A stretch of DNA of 61,133 bases, taken from CAIVPM01 sp964477265 (GTDB taxonomy: Bacteria; Bacteroidota; Bacteroidia; Chitinophagales; Chitinophagaceae). The notes beneath the pieces were generated by a model. It searched no databases, was not told where the DNA came from, and saw nothing but the letters and a program-made list of their open reading frames with translations. A program made the translations under genes and the position numbers. Shown piece after piece: positions 52,027 through 60,987 of this stretch. The DNA lies in assembly GCA_964477265.1 (NCBI GenBank), contig CAYZDJ010000017.1:1-61133 (forward strand), given 5' to 3'. Position 1 is the stretch's first letter, and every line of letters begins with the position of its first letter.

Positions 52027-55000
52027 ATGAAAAAGTTAACTACACTAGCAATTTGTTTGATGATTTTCCAAGCAATTATTGCACAAGCACCAGGCACTGT
52101 TACAACTGTAGAAGGCGTTTATGGTGGACGCATTAATGCTATAGTAGGTGGGGCAACAGGAACAACTGTTTTGTCAGACACATTTCAAATTTTTGTTGCT
52201 ACCGAAAGTGCCAATAGTATTTTTTATGCATTGGGTCACTTTGGTCCATTTGGCAGTGCATCTGTAGAATCGTTCACTTCATTACCATCTGCAAATGCAG
52301 CTGCAGGATTTGGAAGCAGTATTAGTAAAATGGCTTTTCACAAAAACAGTGGTACCCTTTATTTTATTGCCAGTGGCAATATTTATTCTACAACAGCCAC
52401 AGCCACAGCTGCAACTAAGCTAACAACAACCAATGATTACATTGATATAAAACTTAGTGGCAATCATTTTTTTGCACTTACTGCTAGTGGCACAAACAAT
52501 ACTTTGTATTACTCAACTATTAGTTCTACTGGTGCATTAACAGCATCAAGCAATATGAGTAGTGCTGGTGTGGGTTATACCAATATTGTTATAGGACAAG
52601 ATGATTATTTATACATATATAAATCTGGTACCGACCCTATGGTAACAAAATTTGCTAATACTATCACAAGTGGTGTAAACCTTGCATCAACAACAGGAGA
52701 TTTTATGGGAAGTTTATCCCCATCGTACAGTTGGGATGCAATGGGTGTTTATAGCGATGGAACTATATTTGTTGGGGGCACTAATGGTGGAACTAACCCT
52801 TATAAATACATAGGCACAGCAAGTACTTTTGGAGGTGCATATACAACTATTGCTACTGGAATATCTGGTACAAGTGGCACCAACATTGAATTTAAAGATG
52901 GAATAGGTACAAACTACTTAGTTTATTTTGGAACAGCATATAGCACAGCTAAAGGTGCAGCAGCAACTTGGACAACTTTTGGCAACTCTGGTTTAGATAC
53001 ACATCCTAATGATGGTACTGTTACTTTTTTTACAGAAAAAACATTAGGAAAAGGTATATTAATGTTAACTACTGATGCAGGATTGGGTATTACTAAAAAT
53101 GGTGGTTCGGTTATTAGCGATATTAATGATGGAATTTTAGCTACACAAGTAGAAGATTTTGATATGAACAGCAGCAAAACATTTGGCTGGTTAGCTGCAA
53201 AAGATGGAATTAGATATGTAAATAATTACAATACTTCTGCAAAAGCATGGACAACAGGTATGTGGCCTAATGGTGATGGCTCACCATATTACAGTGCAGA
53301 AATGGTAGGTAACGATACTAATAAAGCTTATGTAGGTAATGTTAGAATTTATAAAACAACTAATAAAGGAACAAGCTGGAGCCAGGTATTTACACCTGAA
53401 AATGCACCTTACAGTTTTCCATCTGTTGGTGTGCGTGCAGAAGCTATATCAGTAAGCGATAGTGACAATAATGTTGTAATGGCTGGATACTACAATCAAA
53501 ACTCTGGACAATATGGTGGCGTATTTTATAGTGTTAATGGAGGAACAAGCTGGAGCCAGCTATTAATTAATGCAACCACAAGTGGACAAGATGTAAACGT
53601 ATATGATATTGAAATGACAACTGATAGTGGTAAAATAGTTGCCTATATTGGTGTTGAATATATTAATAGCACAGTACGTGGTATGTATAAAGCACAATAC
53701 AACGGTGCAACTTGGACTGTTAGACGCGAAGAAATTTATGGTGCATCAACTTCTAAATTTACTGTTAATGATATTGTTATTGTAAGCAAAGACACTATTG
53801 CAGCAGTTGGTAGTTTTTACAATCCTGTACAAGGTCGTGCATATCCAATTTATTTCAACATCAGTAGAAACATAATGAACGATTGGAGAAGTACAGTAAA
53901 TGATACTACACGCCAAAATGCTTATACAGCCTGTGCCTGGAATAGAGATACTATGTTTTATGCTTATAGCAATAATATTTATTATGATATAATCAGCTTT
54001 AATGCAACAAGTACAAGCAGGGTAGGAGAAGCCTTGTATGCAAGTGTAGATAATGGAACAGAAATAAATATATTATATTATGATGAATTATTATGTGGTT
54101 CTACAACTGGGTTTAGAAGCCTTAAAGGAGCAACTAAAGTGTATGAAGAACCAGTTATACCAACTGTTAGCATTACTGCAAGTAAAACTTCAATTTGTGT
54201 AAACCAAAATGTAACATTTACTGCAACTGTAACCAATGCAACACACCCAACCTATACATGGAAAGTAAATAACAATACAATGGGTGGCAACAGCAGTTCA
54301 TTTACCACAAATGCATTGCCTAATAATGCACAAGTAACTTGCACTATCAGCAATGATGGACAAACTGCAACAAGCAACACAATTACCATTTTGGTATATG
54401 GTAATCCATTTGTATCAAATATTACAGGCGTTTTATCAGTGTGTGCTGCAGGAACAACAGCACAGGTAAGTGATGCTACACCAAATGGAGTATGGAGCAG
54501 TAGTAATACATCAATTGCAACTATTTCATCAACAGGATTAATAACTGCAAAAGCCAATGGCAGCACTAATATTATATACACTGTAACCAATGCTGGTGGC
54601 TGTAGCAATAGCATGAATGCAGTGTTTAATGTAGCACCACAAGCTGTTCCAATTATTGGTGGGGGAAATGTTGTGTGTGTAGGCAGCACAGTTTCTTTAT
54701 CTAACAATACACCAAATACAACAAGTGCATGGAGCAGCACTGCTGGCAGGGCAACTATAAGTAATACTGGTATTGTAACTGGCACAAGTGCAGGCACTGC
54801 AACCATTAAGCTTATTGCTACAAATACTTTTGGCTGCAGCAATTCCAATACTTATAACATAACTGTAAATGCACAAGGAGTAACACCAACTATTTCTTAT
54901 GCACCAGGCACTGCAAGCCCACAAGGCAATGGTGGATTATGCACCAATAAAACATTTACAGTTGTTGGTAAACCTGCTGGTGGCACATGGAGCAAAACAG

Positions 55001-55404
55001 GGGTGATAAGTATTACAAATGCAGGTGTAATAACTACAGGCAATACACCAGGTGCAATGAGTGTTACCTATACTATAAATGGTGGTTGCAGCAGCAGCAG
55101 AACTGTAACAATGAATGTTGTTAGCTGTGCAAGTAAAGGAATAAGTAGTCAACAATCATCAGTTGAAATTAATCAGTTAATTGTTTATCCTAATCCTGCA
55201 CGTTCAGTATTTAGTGTAAATATTAAAACATTAACTGGTGCTGGAAGTATTGTTGTTACTGATTTGTTGGGCAAACAAGTTAAACAACAAGCATTAAGTA
55301 TTGGTACAAATACAATTGATGTAAATAGCATCAGCAAAGGAATGTATCTGGTAGCTATTGAATTAAACGGAGAAAGAAAAGTTCAAAAACTAGTGATAGA
55401 ATAA
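52027..55404 (+). CDS. T9SS-secreted protein with BNR/propeller-like repeats and Ig-like domains
   Basis: The protein is 1,125 residues from the ATG at 52027, which puts the signal peptide KKLTTLAICLMIFQAIIAQ at the N-terminus; the longer reading adds 33 residues. The first ~680 residues are Gly/Ser/Thr-rich, with BNR-like units (NKGTSWSQVF, NGGTSWSQLL) typical of beta-propellers. Residues ~720-1030 are several Ig-like (Big_2/PKD-type) domains, such as ATISSTGLITAKANGSTNI. The end is a type A T9SS sorting domain (LIVYPNPARSVFSV ... GMYLVAIELNGERKVQKLVIE). It is exported to the cell surface. No enzymatic residues are apparent. A terminator follows. Confidence 0.85.
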   Translation: MKKLTTLAICLMIFQAIIAQAPGTVTTVEGVYGGRINAIVGGATGTTVLSDTFQIFVATESANSIFYALGHFGPFGSASVESFTSLPSANAAAGFGSSISKMAFHKNSGTLYFIASGNIYSTTATATAATKLTTTNDYIDIKLSGNHFFALTASGTNNTLYYSTISSTGALTASSNMSSAGVGYTNIVIGQDDYLYIYKSGTDPMVTKFANTITSGVNLASTTGDFMGSLSPSYSWDAMGVYSDGTIFVGGTNGGTNPYKYIGTASTFGGAYTTIATGISGTSGTNIEFKDGIGTNYLVYFGTAYSTAKGAAATWTTFGNSGLDTHPNDGTVTFFTEKTLGKGILMLTTDAGLGITKNGGSVISDINDGILATQVEDFDMNSSKTFGWLAAKDGIRYVNNYNTSAKAWTTGMWPNGDGSPYYSAEMVGNDTNKAYVGNVRIYKTTNKGTSWSQVFTPENAPYSFPSVGVRAEAISVSDSDNNVVMAGYYNQNSGQYGGVFYSVNGGTSWSQLLINATTSGQDVNVYDIEMTTDSGKIVAYIGVEYINSTVRGMYKAQYNGATWTVRREEIYGASTSKFTVNDIVIVSKDTIAAVGSFYNPVQGRAYPIYFNISRNIMNDWRSTVNDTTRQNAYTACAWNRDTMFYAYSNNIYYDIISFNATSTSRVGEALYASVDNGTEINILYYDELLCGSTTGFRSLKGATKVYEEPVIPTVSITASKTSICVNQNVTFTATVTNATHPTYTWKVNNNTMGGNSSSFTTNALPNNAQVTCTISNDGQTATSNTITILVYGNPFVSNITGVLSVCAAGTTAQVSDATPNGVWSSSNTSIATISSTGLITAKANGSTNIIYTVTNAGGCSNSMNAVFNVAPQAVPIIGGGNVVCVGSTVSLSNNTPNTTSAWSSTAGRATISNTGIVTGTSAGTATIKLIATNTFGCSNSNTYNITVNAQGVTPTISYAPGTASPQGNGGLCTNKTFTVVGKPAGGTWSKTGVISITNAGVITTGNTPGAMSVTYTINGGCSSSRTVTMNVVSCASKGISSQQSSVEINQLIVYPNPARSVFSVNIKTLTGAGSIVVTDLLGKQVKQQALSIGTNTIDVNSISKGMYLVAIELNGERKVQKLVIE

Positions 55405-55500
55405 ACTTATTTGGTTAGTGGTTTTTTAAGGAATATTAGGTAATGAGGGTTTCCTACATATTTAATAAAGCTGCTAACCAATTTCAAGGGTTAAATTGCA

Positions 55501-55533
55501 AAAACGAGATGGCTTTGGCTGTCTCGTTTTTTT
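55501..55533 (+). terminator. Terminator after the second T9SS gene
   Basis: An 8-bp stem (AAACGAGA / TCTCGTTT) with a 12-nt loop followed by seven Ts, about 97 bp past the stop. Confidence 0.8.
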
Positions 55534-55548
55534 ATTTGCAATCAATTT

Positions 55549-55580
55549 TTGGTATAAAAAAATTCAGAACAATACATTTG
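55549..55580 (+). promoter_or_regulatory. Promoter of the acyltransferase gene
   Basis: TTG at 55549-55551 and TACATTTG at 55573-55580 are 21 bp apart, matching the Bacteroidota -33/-7 pattern. The TTG start codon lies 37 bp downstream. Confidence 0.65.
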
Positions 55581-55617
55581 CAATAGCCAACAAATTAACC
55601 TACAACCACATTAAATT

Positions 55618-56691
55618 TTGCAACGAAGATTTAACTCATTAACAGGAATAAGGGCTATTGCAGCTACAATGGTATTCCTCTATCATAACAGAAAATACTG
55701 GCGAGCCAGCATTCCTGAATTTGTTTTGCAAAACCTTAATGAATTTCATACTGGCGTTACCTTGTTTTTTGTGCTAAGTGGTTTTTTAATTGCATATACC
55801 TACCAGGATGCACCATTAACCAGCAAGAAAGAATATTTCAAGTATTTGCTGGTTCGTTTGGTAAGGATATTTCCTGTTTATATTTTATTGCTAAGTGTAC
55901 AATACATTCATTGGGGTATTCCTAAAGACCAGGGTGCATTTGTTAATTATACTTTGTTAAAAGGATTAAGCGACTGGCATAATTTAGATGGCATACCACA
56001 ATCCTGGTCACTTACTGTAGAGCTTTGCTTTTATACACTTGCACCCATTATATATTTTTCAACCAAACGTAGCATATTTAAAACAATATTATGGCTGATG
56101 CTTTTGGCTATAACAGCAGTAGGCGTTGGCTATTTCTGGCATTGGTTAAATGGCAATAGATTAAGGTGGTTTTACGATTGGTATTTTATTGTTGATGCTA
56201 CTTTTTTTGGCAGGTTTACCGAGTTTTTTGCAGGTATGTGGCTTGCTCATATTGTATTAACGCAGCCCTTGTGGCTGCAAAAGATAAATAAGTATAAGCT
56301 TACCTACATTGGGCTTGCAGCAACATTTGGTTGCATTTATGCCATTAGCTTTTTCGAGAAAGATATTTATCACCATGGCACCGCTGTGTGGCAAGGTTTG
56401 GTATTAAGGAATGTAGTATTGCCACTTTGCATTATTGTATTGCTATATGGATTAATAAATGAAATTACAGTGTTGGGCAAATTTTTAGGCACTAAAGTAA
56501 TGGTGCTTTTAGGCAATGCTTCTTATGTGTTTTACCTCATTCATATTGGTTATACCAATCAGATTATTACACCTAAATTATTGCTGCTAGACAGAAACTT
56601 TACTTTACTCTGGGTTATATCCATTGTTATTTATTTACTGATAGAAAAACCTATATATAATTTTTGCAGGAAGAAAATAAAAAGCTGGTAA
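55618..56691 (+). CDS. Acyltransferase family 3 membrane protein (OafA/YrhL type)
   Basis: The protein is 357 residues with about ten membrane helices. The N-terminal LTGIRAIAATMVFLYHN (near 8-24) carries the catalytic-type His and is the hallmark of this family, which transfers acetyl or other acyl groups to surface sugars or lipids. LFFVLSGFLIAYTY near 44-57 and the loop SWSLTVELCFYTLAP near 125-139 are the next motifs. The start is a TTG: an in-frame TAA lies 6 bp upstream and no ATG precedes the conserved helix, so a non-ATG start is required. It has its own promoter, and the RluA-type gene follows 21 bp later. Confidence 0.88.
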   Translation: MQRRFNSLTGIRAIAATMVFLYHNRKYWRASIPEFVLQNLNEFHTGVTLFFVLSGFLIAYTYQDAPLTSKKEYFKYLLVRLVRIFPVYILLLSVQYIHWGIPKDQGAFVNYTLLKGLSDWHNLDGIPQSWSLTVELCFYTLAPIIYFSTKRSIFKTILWLMLLAITAVGVGYFWHWLNGNRLRWFYDWYFIVDATFFGRFTEFFAGMWLAHIVLTQPLWLQKINKYKLTYIGLAATFGCIYAISFFEKDIYHHGTAVWQGLVLRNVVLPLCIIVLLYGLINEITVLGKFLGTKVMVLLGNASYVFYLIHIGYTNQIITPKLLLLDRNFTLLWVISIVIYLLIEKPIYNFCRKKIKSW

Positions 56692-56712
56692 GCATTAACA
56701 ATATCATTTCCT

Positions 56713-57375
56713 TTGCTGTGTACAATAACAAATACACCCTTGCATAATATTGAAATAATATATGAAGATGATGATATAGCTGTGGTAAACAAGCCTGCAG
56801 GCATTGCATCTCAAGCCACCAAAGACAATAACAATAGTCTGGCAAGTGAACTGAACAAAAGCTGGCAGCCTGTACATAGGCTAGACCAACGAGTAAGTGG
56901 TATTATACTGCTTGCTAAAAACGATAAAAGCCTTGCTCCATTAAGCACTGAGTTTGCCGGCAGGCAGGTAAAAAAACATTACAGGGCAGTAGTAGGCAAT
57001 GTACCACCACACACAGGAAATACATTAACACACTGGCTGCTTAAAGATGGCAAAAGCAATAAGGTAAAGGCTTTCAGCAAAGAGGTTGCCCATAGCCAGA
57101 AAGCAGAACTATCATATCAACTGATACGATCTTCTTTAAAATACCATTTGCTGGAAATTGAATTGTTTACTGGCAGGTTTCACCAGATACGTGCACAGCT
57201 TGCAGCTATTGGCTGCCCTGTTGTTGGCGATGTAAAATATGGCTTTAAACGCACCACGCCCGATGGCAGCATTTTCCTGCAATCTTATAGCCTAGCATTT
57301 ACGCACCCCACCACAAAAGAAGCTATGCAATTTGAAATAGAAATGCCCGAACTATGGAAGAAGTATGGGTTGTAA
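56713..57375 (+). CDS. RluA-family pseudouridine synthase
   Basis: The protein is 220 residues. The catalytic motif HRLDQRVSGIILLAKN carries D58, and the late GRFHQIRAQLAAIGCPVVGD is the second family block. It lacks an N-terminal S4 domain, so it is the short RluA/RluC-catalytic type that isomerises uridines in rRNA or tRNA. The start is unclear: TTG at 56713 is the first option and no ATG precedes the conserved core, so I accept it. It follows the acyltransferase gene by 21 bp and is about 157 bp before infA, which has its own promoter. Confidence 0.85.
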   Translation: MLCTITNTPLHNIEIIYEDDDIAVVNKPAGIASQATKDNNNSLASELNKSWQPVHRLDQRVSGIILLAKNDKSLAPLSTEFAGRQVKKHYRAVVGNVPPHTGNTLTHWLLKDGKSNKVKAFSKEVAHSQKAELSYQLIRSSLKYHLLEIELFTGRFHQIRAQLAAIGCPVVGDVKYGFKRTTPDGSIFLQSYSLAFTHPTTKEAMQFEIEMPELWKKYGL

Positions 57376-57482
57376 TTACAATATTTAGCGTATTCAAATA
57401 GCCAAAACATATTAACATTTCTATGTTTTTGGCATAGAATAAAAATTAATAGGGTATTTTCTCCACATTTCTTTTATAAAAT

Positions 57483-57514
57483 TTGTCTATTTCAAATCAA
57501 TTCCTCTACTTTTG
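57483..57514 (+). promoter_or_regulatory. Promoter of the infA-rpoA-rplQ operon
   Basis: TTG at 57483-57485 and TACTTTTG at 57507-57514, 21 bp apart, match the Bacteroidota promoter pattern. The infA ATG is 17 bp downstream. Confidence 0.65.
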
Positions 57515-57531
57515 CAATCCCAAAAAAAAAT

Positions 57532-57750
57532 ATGTCTAAACAAAACCTGATTAAACAAGATGGAGTTATTCTGGAAGCCTTGAGTAATGCCATGTTTAAA
57601 GTGAGGTTGGAGAATGGTCATGAGATTTTGGCAACCATAAGTGGTAAAATGAGAATGCACTACATAAGGATTTTGCCAGGAGATAAAGTAGGTGTGGAGA
57701 TGAGTCCTTATGATTTAACAAGGGGGAGAATCAATTTCAGGTACAAATAA
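57532..57750 (+). CDS. infA: Translation initiation factor IF-1
   Basis: A 72-residue single OB-fold protein that binds the A-site region of the 30S subunit during initiation. LSNAMFKVRLENGHEILATISGKMRMHYIRILPGDKVGVEMSPYDLTRGRI is typical throughout, and the length is exact for the family. It opens the alpha ribosomal-protein operon here, with its own promoter upstream. Confidence 0.97.
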   Translation: MSKQNLIKQDGVILEALSNAMFKVRLENGHEILATISGKMRMHYIRILPGDKVGVEMSPYDLTRGRINFRYK

Positions 57751-57816
57751 GGAATTGGTACTTGGAATTAGTAAAGAATTTTGAAATTAGAATTAGAAAT
57801 AATAAATAAAGTTGTT

Positions 57817-57933
57817 ATGAAAGTTAGAGCATCAATTAAAAAGCGTAGTGCAGATTGCAAAATAGTTCGCAGGAAAGGCGTTCTTTTTGTAGTTAACAAA
57901 AAAAATCCTCGTTTTAAACAACGTCAGGGTTAA
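57817..57933 (+). CDS. rpmJ: Ribosomal protein L36
   Basis: A 38-residue protein from ATG 57817 to TAA 57931-57933: basic, opening MKVRASIKKRSADCKIVRRK and ending NPRFKQRQG. This is the L36 pattern. Only one of the usual zinc cysteines (C14) is clear; the others of the CxxC-type site are replaced, so this is a zinc-free (C-) form. It lies between infA and rpsM as in most Bacteroidota. Confidence 0.95.
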   Translation: MKVRASIKKRSADCKIVRRKGVLFVVNKKNPRFKQRQG

Positions 57934-57991
57934 TAATTAATTATAGCAGATAATTAATAAATCAGAATTAATAAATTAGAAATTAAAAAAT

Positions 57992-58372
57992 ATGGCTCGT
58001 ATTGCCGGTATTGATTTACCAAAAAACAAAAGGGGAGAAATAGGCTTAACATATATCTATGGTATTGGTCGTTCAAAGGCACAATATATTTTAGATAAAG
58101 CTGGCATTAACCACGATAAAAAAGTTAACCAATGGAACGATGAAGAGCAAACTGCTATTCGTAACATTATTAACGAAGAAATTAAGGTGGAAGGTGCTTT
58201 GCGTAGCGAAACCCAAATGAACATTAAGCGTTTATTGGATATAGCTTGTTACAGAGGTCTTCGTCATAGAAAAGGCTTGCCTGTTCGTGGACAAAGAACA
58301 AAAACTAACAGCCGTACCAGAAAAGGTAAACGTAAAACAGTTGCTGGTAAAAAGAAAGCAGCTAAAAAATAG
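57992..58372 (+). CDS. rpsM: Ribosomal protein S13
   Basis: This 126-residue small-subunit head protein contacts the tRNA and the L5 bridge. ARIAGIDLPKNKRGEIGLTYIYGIG and CYRGLRHRKGLPVRGQRTKTNSRTRKG are the standard N- and C-terminal blocks. A basic Lys tail ends the protein. It is the third gene of the alpha operon. Confidence 0.97.
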   Translation: MARIAGIDLPKNKRGEIGLTYIYGIGRSKAQYILDKAGINHDKKVNQWNDEEQTAIRNIINEEIKVEGALRSETQMNIKRLLDIACYRGLRHRKGLPVRGQRTKTNSRTRKGKRKTVAGKKKAAKK

Positions 58373-58379
58373 TATTTAA

Positions 58380-58442
58380 TTTAAGGTTTAAAGTTTAAGG
58401 TTTAACGTTAGTATAATGTAACCTTAAACTTTAAACCTTAAA
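58380..58442. repeat. Perfect 23-bp inverted repeat between rpsM and rpsK
   Basis: The left arm TTTAAGGTTTAAAGTTTAAG plus GTT (58380-58402) and the right arm (58420-58442) are perfect inverse complements around a 17-nt loop. It begins 8 bp after the rpsM stop. No T run follows, so it is probably not a terminator inside this essential operon; attenuation, RNA processing or a dispersed element are alternatives. Confidence 0.8.
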
Positions 58443-58523
58443 CATATAACATACAACCGCTGGATAGATTTTTACAAAAAATCAGGAGGCGATAATTTAA
58501 GAAGATTACCTAAAAAAATTAAA

Positions 58524-58934
58524 ATGGCAAAACCTAACAAGGCACAGAACAGTGCAAAAGCTGCTGCTAAAAAAAGAATTGTAAAAGTAGAAGCTACAGG
58601 TGAAGTTCGCATCAGTGCAACTTTCAACAACATTATTATTGCATTTACCAACAAGCAAGGGCAAGTAATTTCCTGGAGCAGTGCTGGTAAAATGGGCTTC
58701 AGGGGTTCTAAAAAGAACACTCCATATGCTGCACAAATGGCTGCAAGCGATGCTGCAAAAGTTGCAAGCGAAGCTGGCTTGAAAAAAGTGGATGTATTTG
58801 TAAAAGGACCTGGTAGTGGTAGAGAAGGTGCTATCCGTAGCATTGCACAATCTGGTATTGATGTTATTTCTATTAAAGACGTAACACCTATGCCACACAA
58901 TGGTTGTCGTCCTCCAAAAGCAAGAAGAGTATAG
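58524..58934 (+). CDS. rpsK: Ribosomal protein S11
   Basis: This 136-residue small-subunit platform protein has the family blocks GEVRISATFNNIIIAFTNKQG, SSAGKMGFRGSKKNTPYAAQ and VKGPGSGREGAIRSIAQSGI, ending in the basic NGCRPPKARRV. Alpha operon, fourth gene. Confidence 0.97.
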   Translation: MAKPNKAQNSAKAAAKKRIVKVEATGEVRISATFNNIIIAFTNKQGQVISWSSAGKMGFRGSKKNTPYAAQMAASDAAKVASEAGLKKVDVFVKGPGSGREGAIRSIAQSGIDVISIKDVTPMPHNGCRPPKARRV

Positions 58935-58939
58935 ACATA

Positions 58940-58995
58940 ATTTTGAATGATGAATGTTGAATTATAAATTTTATACAACATTCATCATTCAAAAT
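58940..58995. repeat. Perfect 20-bp inverted repeat between rpsK and rpsD
   Basis: ATTTTGAATGATGAATGTTG (58940-58959) pairs perfectly with CAACATTCATCATTCAAAAT (58976-58995) around a 16-nt AT-rich loop. It starts 5 bp after the rpsK stop and uses different words from the repeat after rpsM. Confidence 0.8.
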
Positions 58996-59106
58996 TCAAC
59001 ATAATTTTATTGGTTTTCATTTATTAAAAGGTTGCTCAATTTATTTTTTACGATTTTTCACTGATTGAAGCAACGAATCCTAAAAAAATCGAAATGAAAA
59101 AAAGCT

Positions 59107-59712
59107 ATGGCACGTTACACTGGTCCTAAGACCAAAATCAGCCGTATTTACGGCGAGCCTATTTTAGGCAATGGAAAATGGTTGACAAAAAACAGCAACC
59201 CTCCAGGGCAGCATGGTGCTGCTAAAAAGCGTAAACAACTTGGTGAATACGCACTTCAATTACGCGAAAAACAAAAAGCTAAATACACTTATGGTGTTTT
59301 AGAGCGTCAATTCCGCAAAACATTTGCTGAAGCTTCAAAAATGAAAGGTGTTAAAGGTGAAAACCTTATTAAACTTTTGGAAGCACGTCTAGACAATACT
59401 ATATTTAGAATGGGTTTGGTTGCTTCACGTCCTGAAGCTCGCCAGTTAGTTAGCCACAAACACATTACTGTTAATGGCGAAGTTTGCAATATTCCTTCAT
59501 ATTCTTGTAAAGCAGGTGATGTAATTGGATACGCTCCTAAGAGTGTAGAAAGTTCAACTGTGTTGGCAAAAGTTCGTGGTAAAAATCCTAAATTCAGCTG
59601 GGTTGACTGGAACGAGGTTGCTAAAACCGGAACTTTTATTACTTATCCAGAAAGAGAAAGCGTTCCTGAAAATATCAAAGAACAACTGATTGTAGAGTTG
59701 TACTCTAAATAG
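59107..59712 (+). CDS. rpsD: Ribosomal protein S4
   Basis: This 201-residue primary 16S-rRNA-binding protein has the N-terminal ARYTGPKTKISRIYGEP followed by RKQLGEYALQLREKQKAKYTYGVLERQF. The S4 RNA-binding domain has LEARLDNTIFRMGLVASRPEARQLVSHKHITVNG. S4 is the translational autoregulator of the alpha operon in E. coli, but I see no pseudoknot of that type before rpsM. Fifth gene of the unit. Confidence 0.97.
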   Translation: MARYTGPKTKISRIYGEPILGNGKWLTKNSNPPGQHGAAKKRKQLGEYALQLREKQKAKYTYGVLERQFRKTFAEASKMKGVKGENLIKLLEARLDNTIFRMGLVASRPEARQLVSHKHITVNGEVCNIPSYSCKAGDVIGYAPKSVESSTVLAKVRGKNPKFSWVDWNEVAKTGTFITYPERESVPENIKEQLIVELYSK

Positions 59713-59724
59713 TAGTTAGTTGTT

Positions 59725-59764
59725 AATGGTTAGTTATTAATATTTTACTATAATTAACTATTAG
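59725..59764. repeat. Imperfect inverted repeat between rpsD and rpoA
   Basis: TAATGGTTAGTTATT pairs with TATAATTAACTATTA with about three mismatches around a short AT loop. It belongs to the AGTTAATAGTT word family seen at 672-705 and 39492-39540. Confidence 0.45.
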
Positions 59765-59833
59765 TATTGGTTGATAACATAATAATTTTAAATCGTTCCG
59801 ATTATACCGGAACACAAAATAAGGAAAACTAAA

Positions 59834-60835
59834 ATGGCAATTTTGAACTTCCAAAAACCGGATAAAATAGTTTTACAAAAAGCAACTGACTTTGAAGGAT
59901 TATTTGAATTTCGTCCATTGGAACCAGGATATGGTTTAACAGTAGGTAATGCTTTAAGAAGGGTTTTATTAAGCAGCCTTGAAGGATATGCTATCATAGG
60001 AATGAAGATTGAAGGTGTGGATCATGAGTTTGCAACAATGAAAGGCATTACAGAAGACGTGACTGAATTGATATTGAATTTAAAGCAAGTGCGTTTTAAA
60101 AACAATATGGATACTGATGTTATTCATGAAAAAGTACATTTCTCTGTAAAGGGAATTACAGAATTAACTGCTGGTAAAATTGGAGAGCATTCTCAAAACT
60201 TTACTGTAATGAATCCTGATTTAGTGCTTTGCACAATGGATAGCAGTGCTAAATTAGATATTGAATTGACTATTGCACGTGGACGTGGATATGTGCCAAG
60301 TGAAGATAACAGGCCTAAAGATCCTCCATTTGGATACATTGCAATTGACTCTATTCATACGCCAATCAAGAATGTAAAATACTCTATCGAAAACTATCGT
60401 GTTGAGCAAAGGACAGACTTTGAAAAATTAGTGTTAGAAGTAATTACTGATGGCACTATTCATCCTGAAGATGCTGTTAAGCAAGCTTCAAGAATCTTGA
60501 TTCAGCACTTAATGATTATCACAGACGAAAACATCACTTTTGATACTAAAGAAGATAAAAAAGAAGATGTGGTTGATGAACAAGTATTACAATTGCGTAA
60601 AGTATTGAAAACTCCATTGGAAGATTTAGATTTATCTGTTCGTGCATTTAATTGCCTGAAAGCAGCTAAAATAAACAGCTTGAGTGAGTTGGTACAATAC
60701 GAACAAGAAGACTTGATGAAGTTCAGAAACTTTGGTCAAAAATCATTAAGCGAAATTGAGCAAGTATTGCACGACAGAGGTTTAAGCTTTGGAATGGATT
60801 TAGTGAAAATGGGCTTAGACAATATAGAGAACTAA
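59834..60835 (+). CDS. rpoA: RNA polymerase subunit alpha
   Basis: The protein is 333 residues. The N-terminal dimerisation domain (ATDFEGLFEFRPLEPGYGLTVGNALRRVLLSSLEGYAI) ends near residue 230. A charged linker (KEDKKEDVVDEQ) leads to the C-terminal DNA/activator-contact domain, LDLSVRAFNCLKAAKINSLSELV and FRNFGQKSLSEIEQVL. Complete and of normal length. Alpha operon, sixth gene. Confidence 0.98.
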   Translation: MAILNFQKPDKIVLQKATDFEGLFEFRPLEPGYGLTVGNALRRVLLSSLEGYAIIGMKIEGVDHEFATMKGITEDVTELILNLKQVRFKNNMDTDVIHEKVHFSVKGITELTAGKIGEHSQNFTVMNPDLVLCTMDSSAKLDIELTIARGRGYVPSEDNRPKDPPFGYIAIDSIHTPIKNVKYSIENYRVEQRTDFEKLVLEVITDGTIHPEDAVKQASRILIQHLMIITDENITFDTKEDKKEDVVDEQVLQLRKVLKTPLEDLDLSVRAFNCLKAAKINSLSELVQYEQEDLMKFRNFGQKSLSEIEQVLHDRGLSFGMDLVKMGLDNIEN

Positions 60836-60939
60836 AGCCCCCTAACCCCCAAAGGGGGAATAGGATAAATTTTATATAAAAAAATAGTTCTTATTTAATT
60901 AATCAGCTTCTTCATTTCCCCTTTGGGGATTAAGGGGCT
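60836..60939. repeat. Inverted pair of CCCCTAACCCC repeats between rpoA and rplQ
   Basis: The left copy (60836-60860, starting directly after the rpoA stop) and the right copy (60915-60939) are inverse complements over 25 bases with three mismatches, separated by 54 AT-rich bases. Both belong to the dispersed G/C-rich repeat family seen at 622-645 and 17837-17857. Confidence 0.75.
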
Positions 60940-60987
60940 ACCACTTACAAATCCTGACACGGTGTAAGTGTTTAAAACTTAAATGTT

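Noticed and set aside
58440..58523. AGGAGG upstream of rpsK as a Shine-Dalgarno site
   Set aside because: It lies about 40 nt before the ATG, too far to act as a ribosome-binding site, and other genes here show no such motif.
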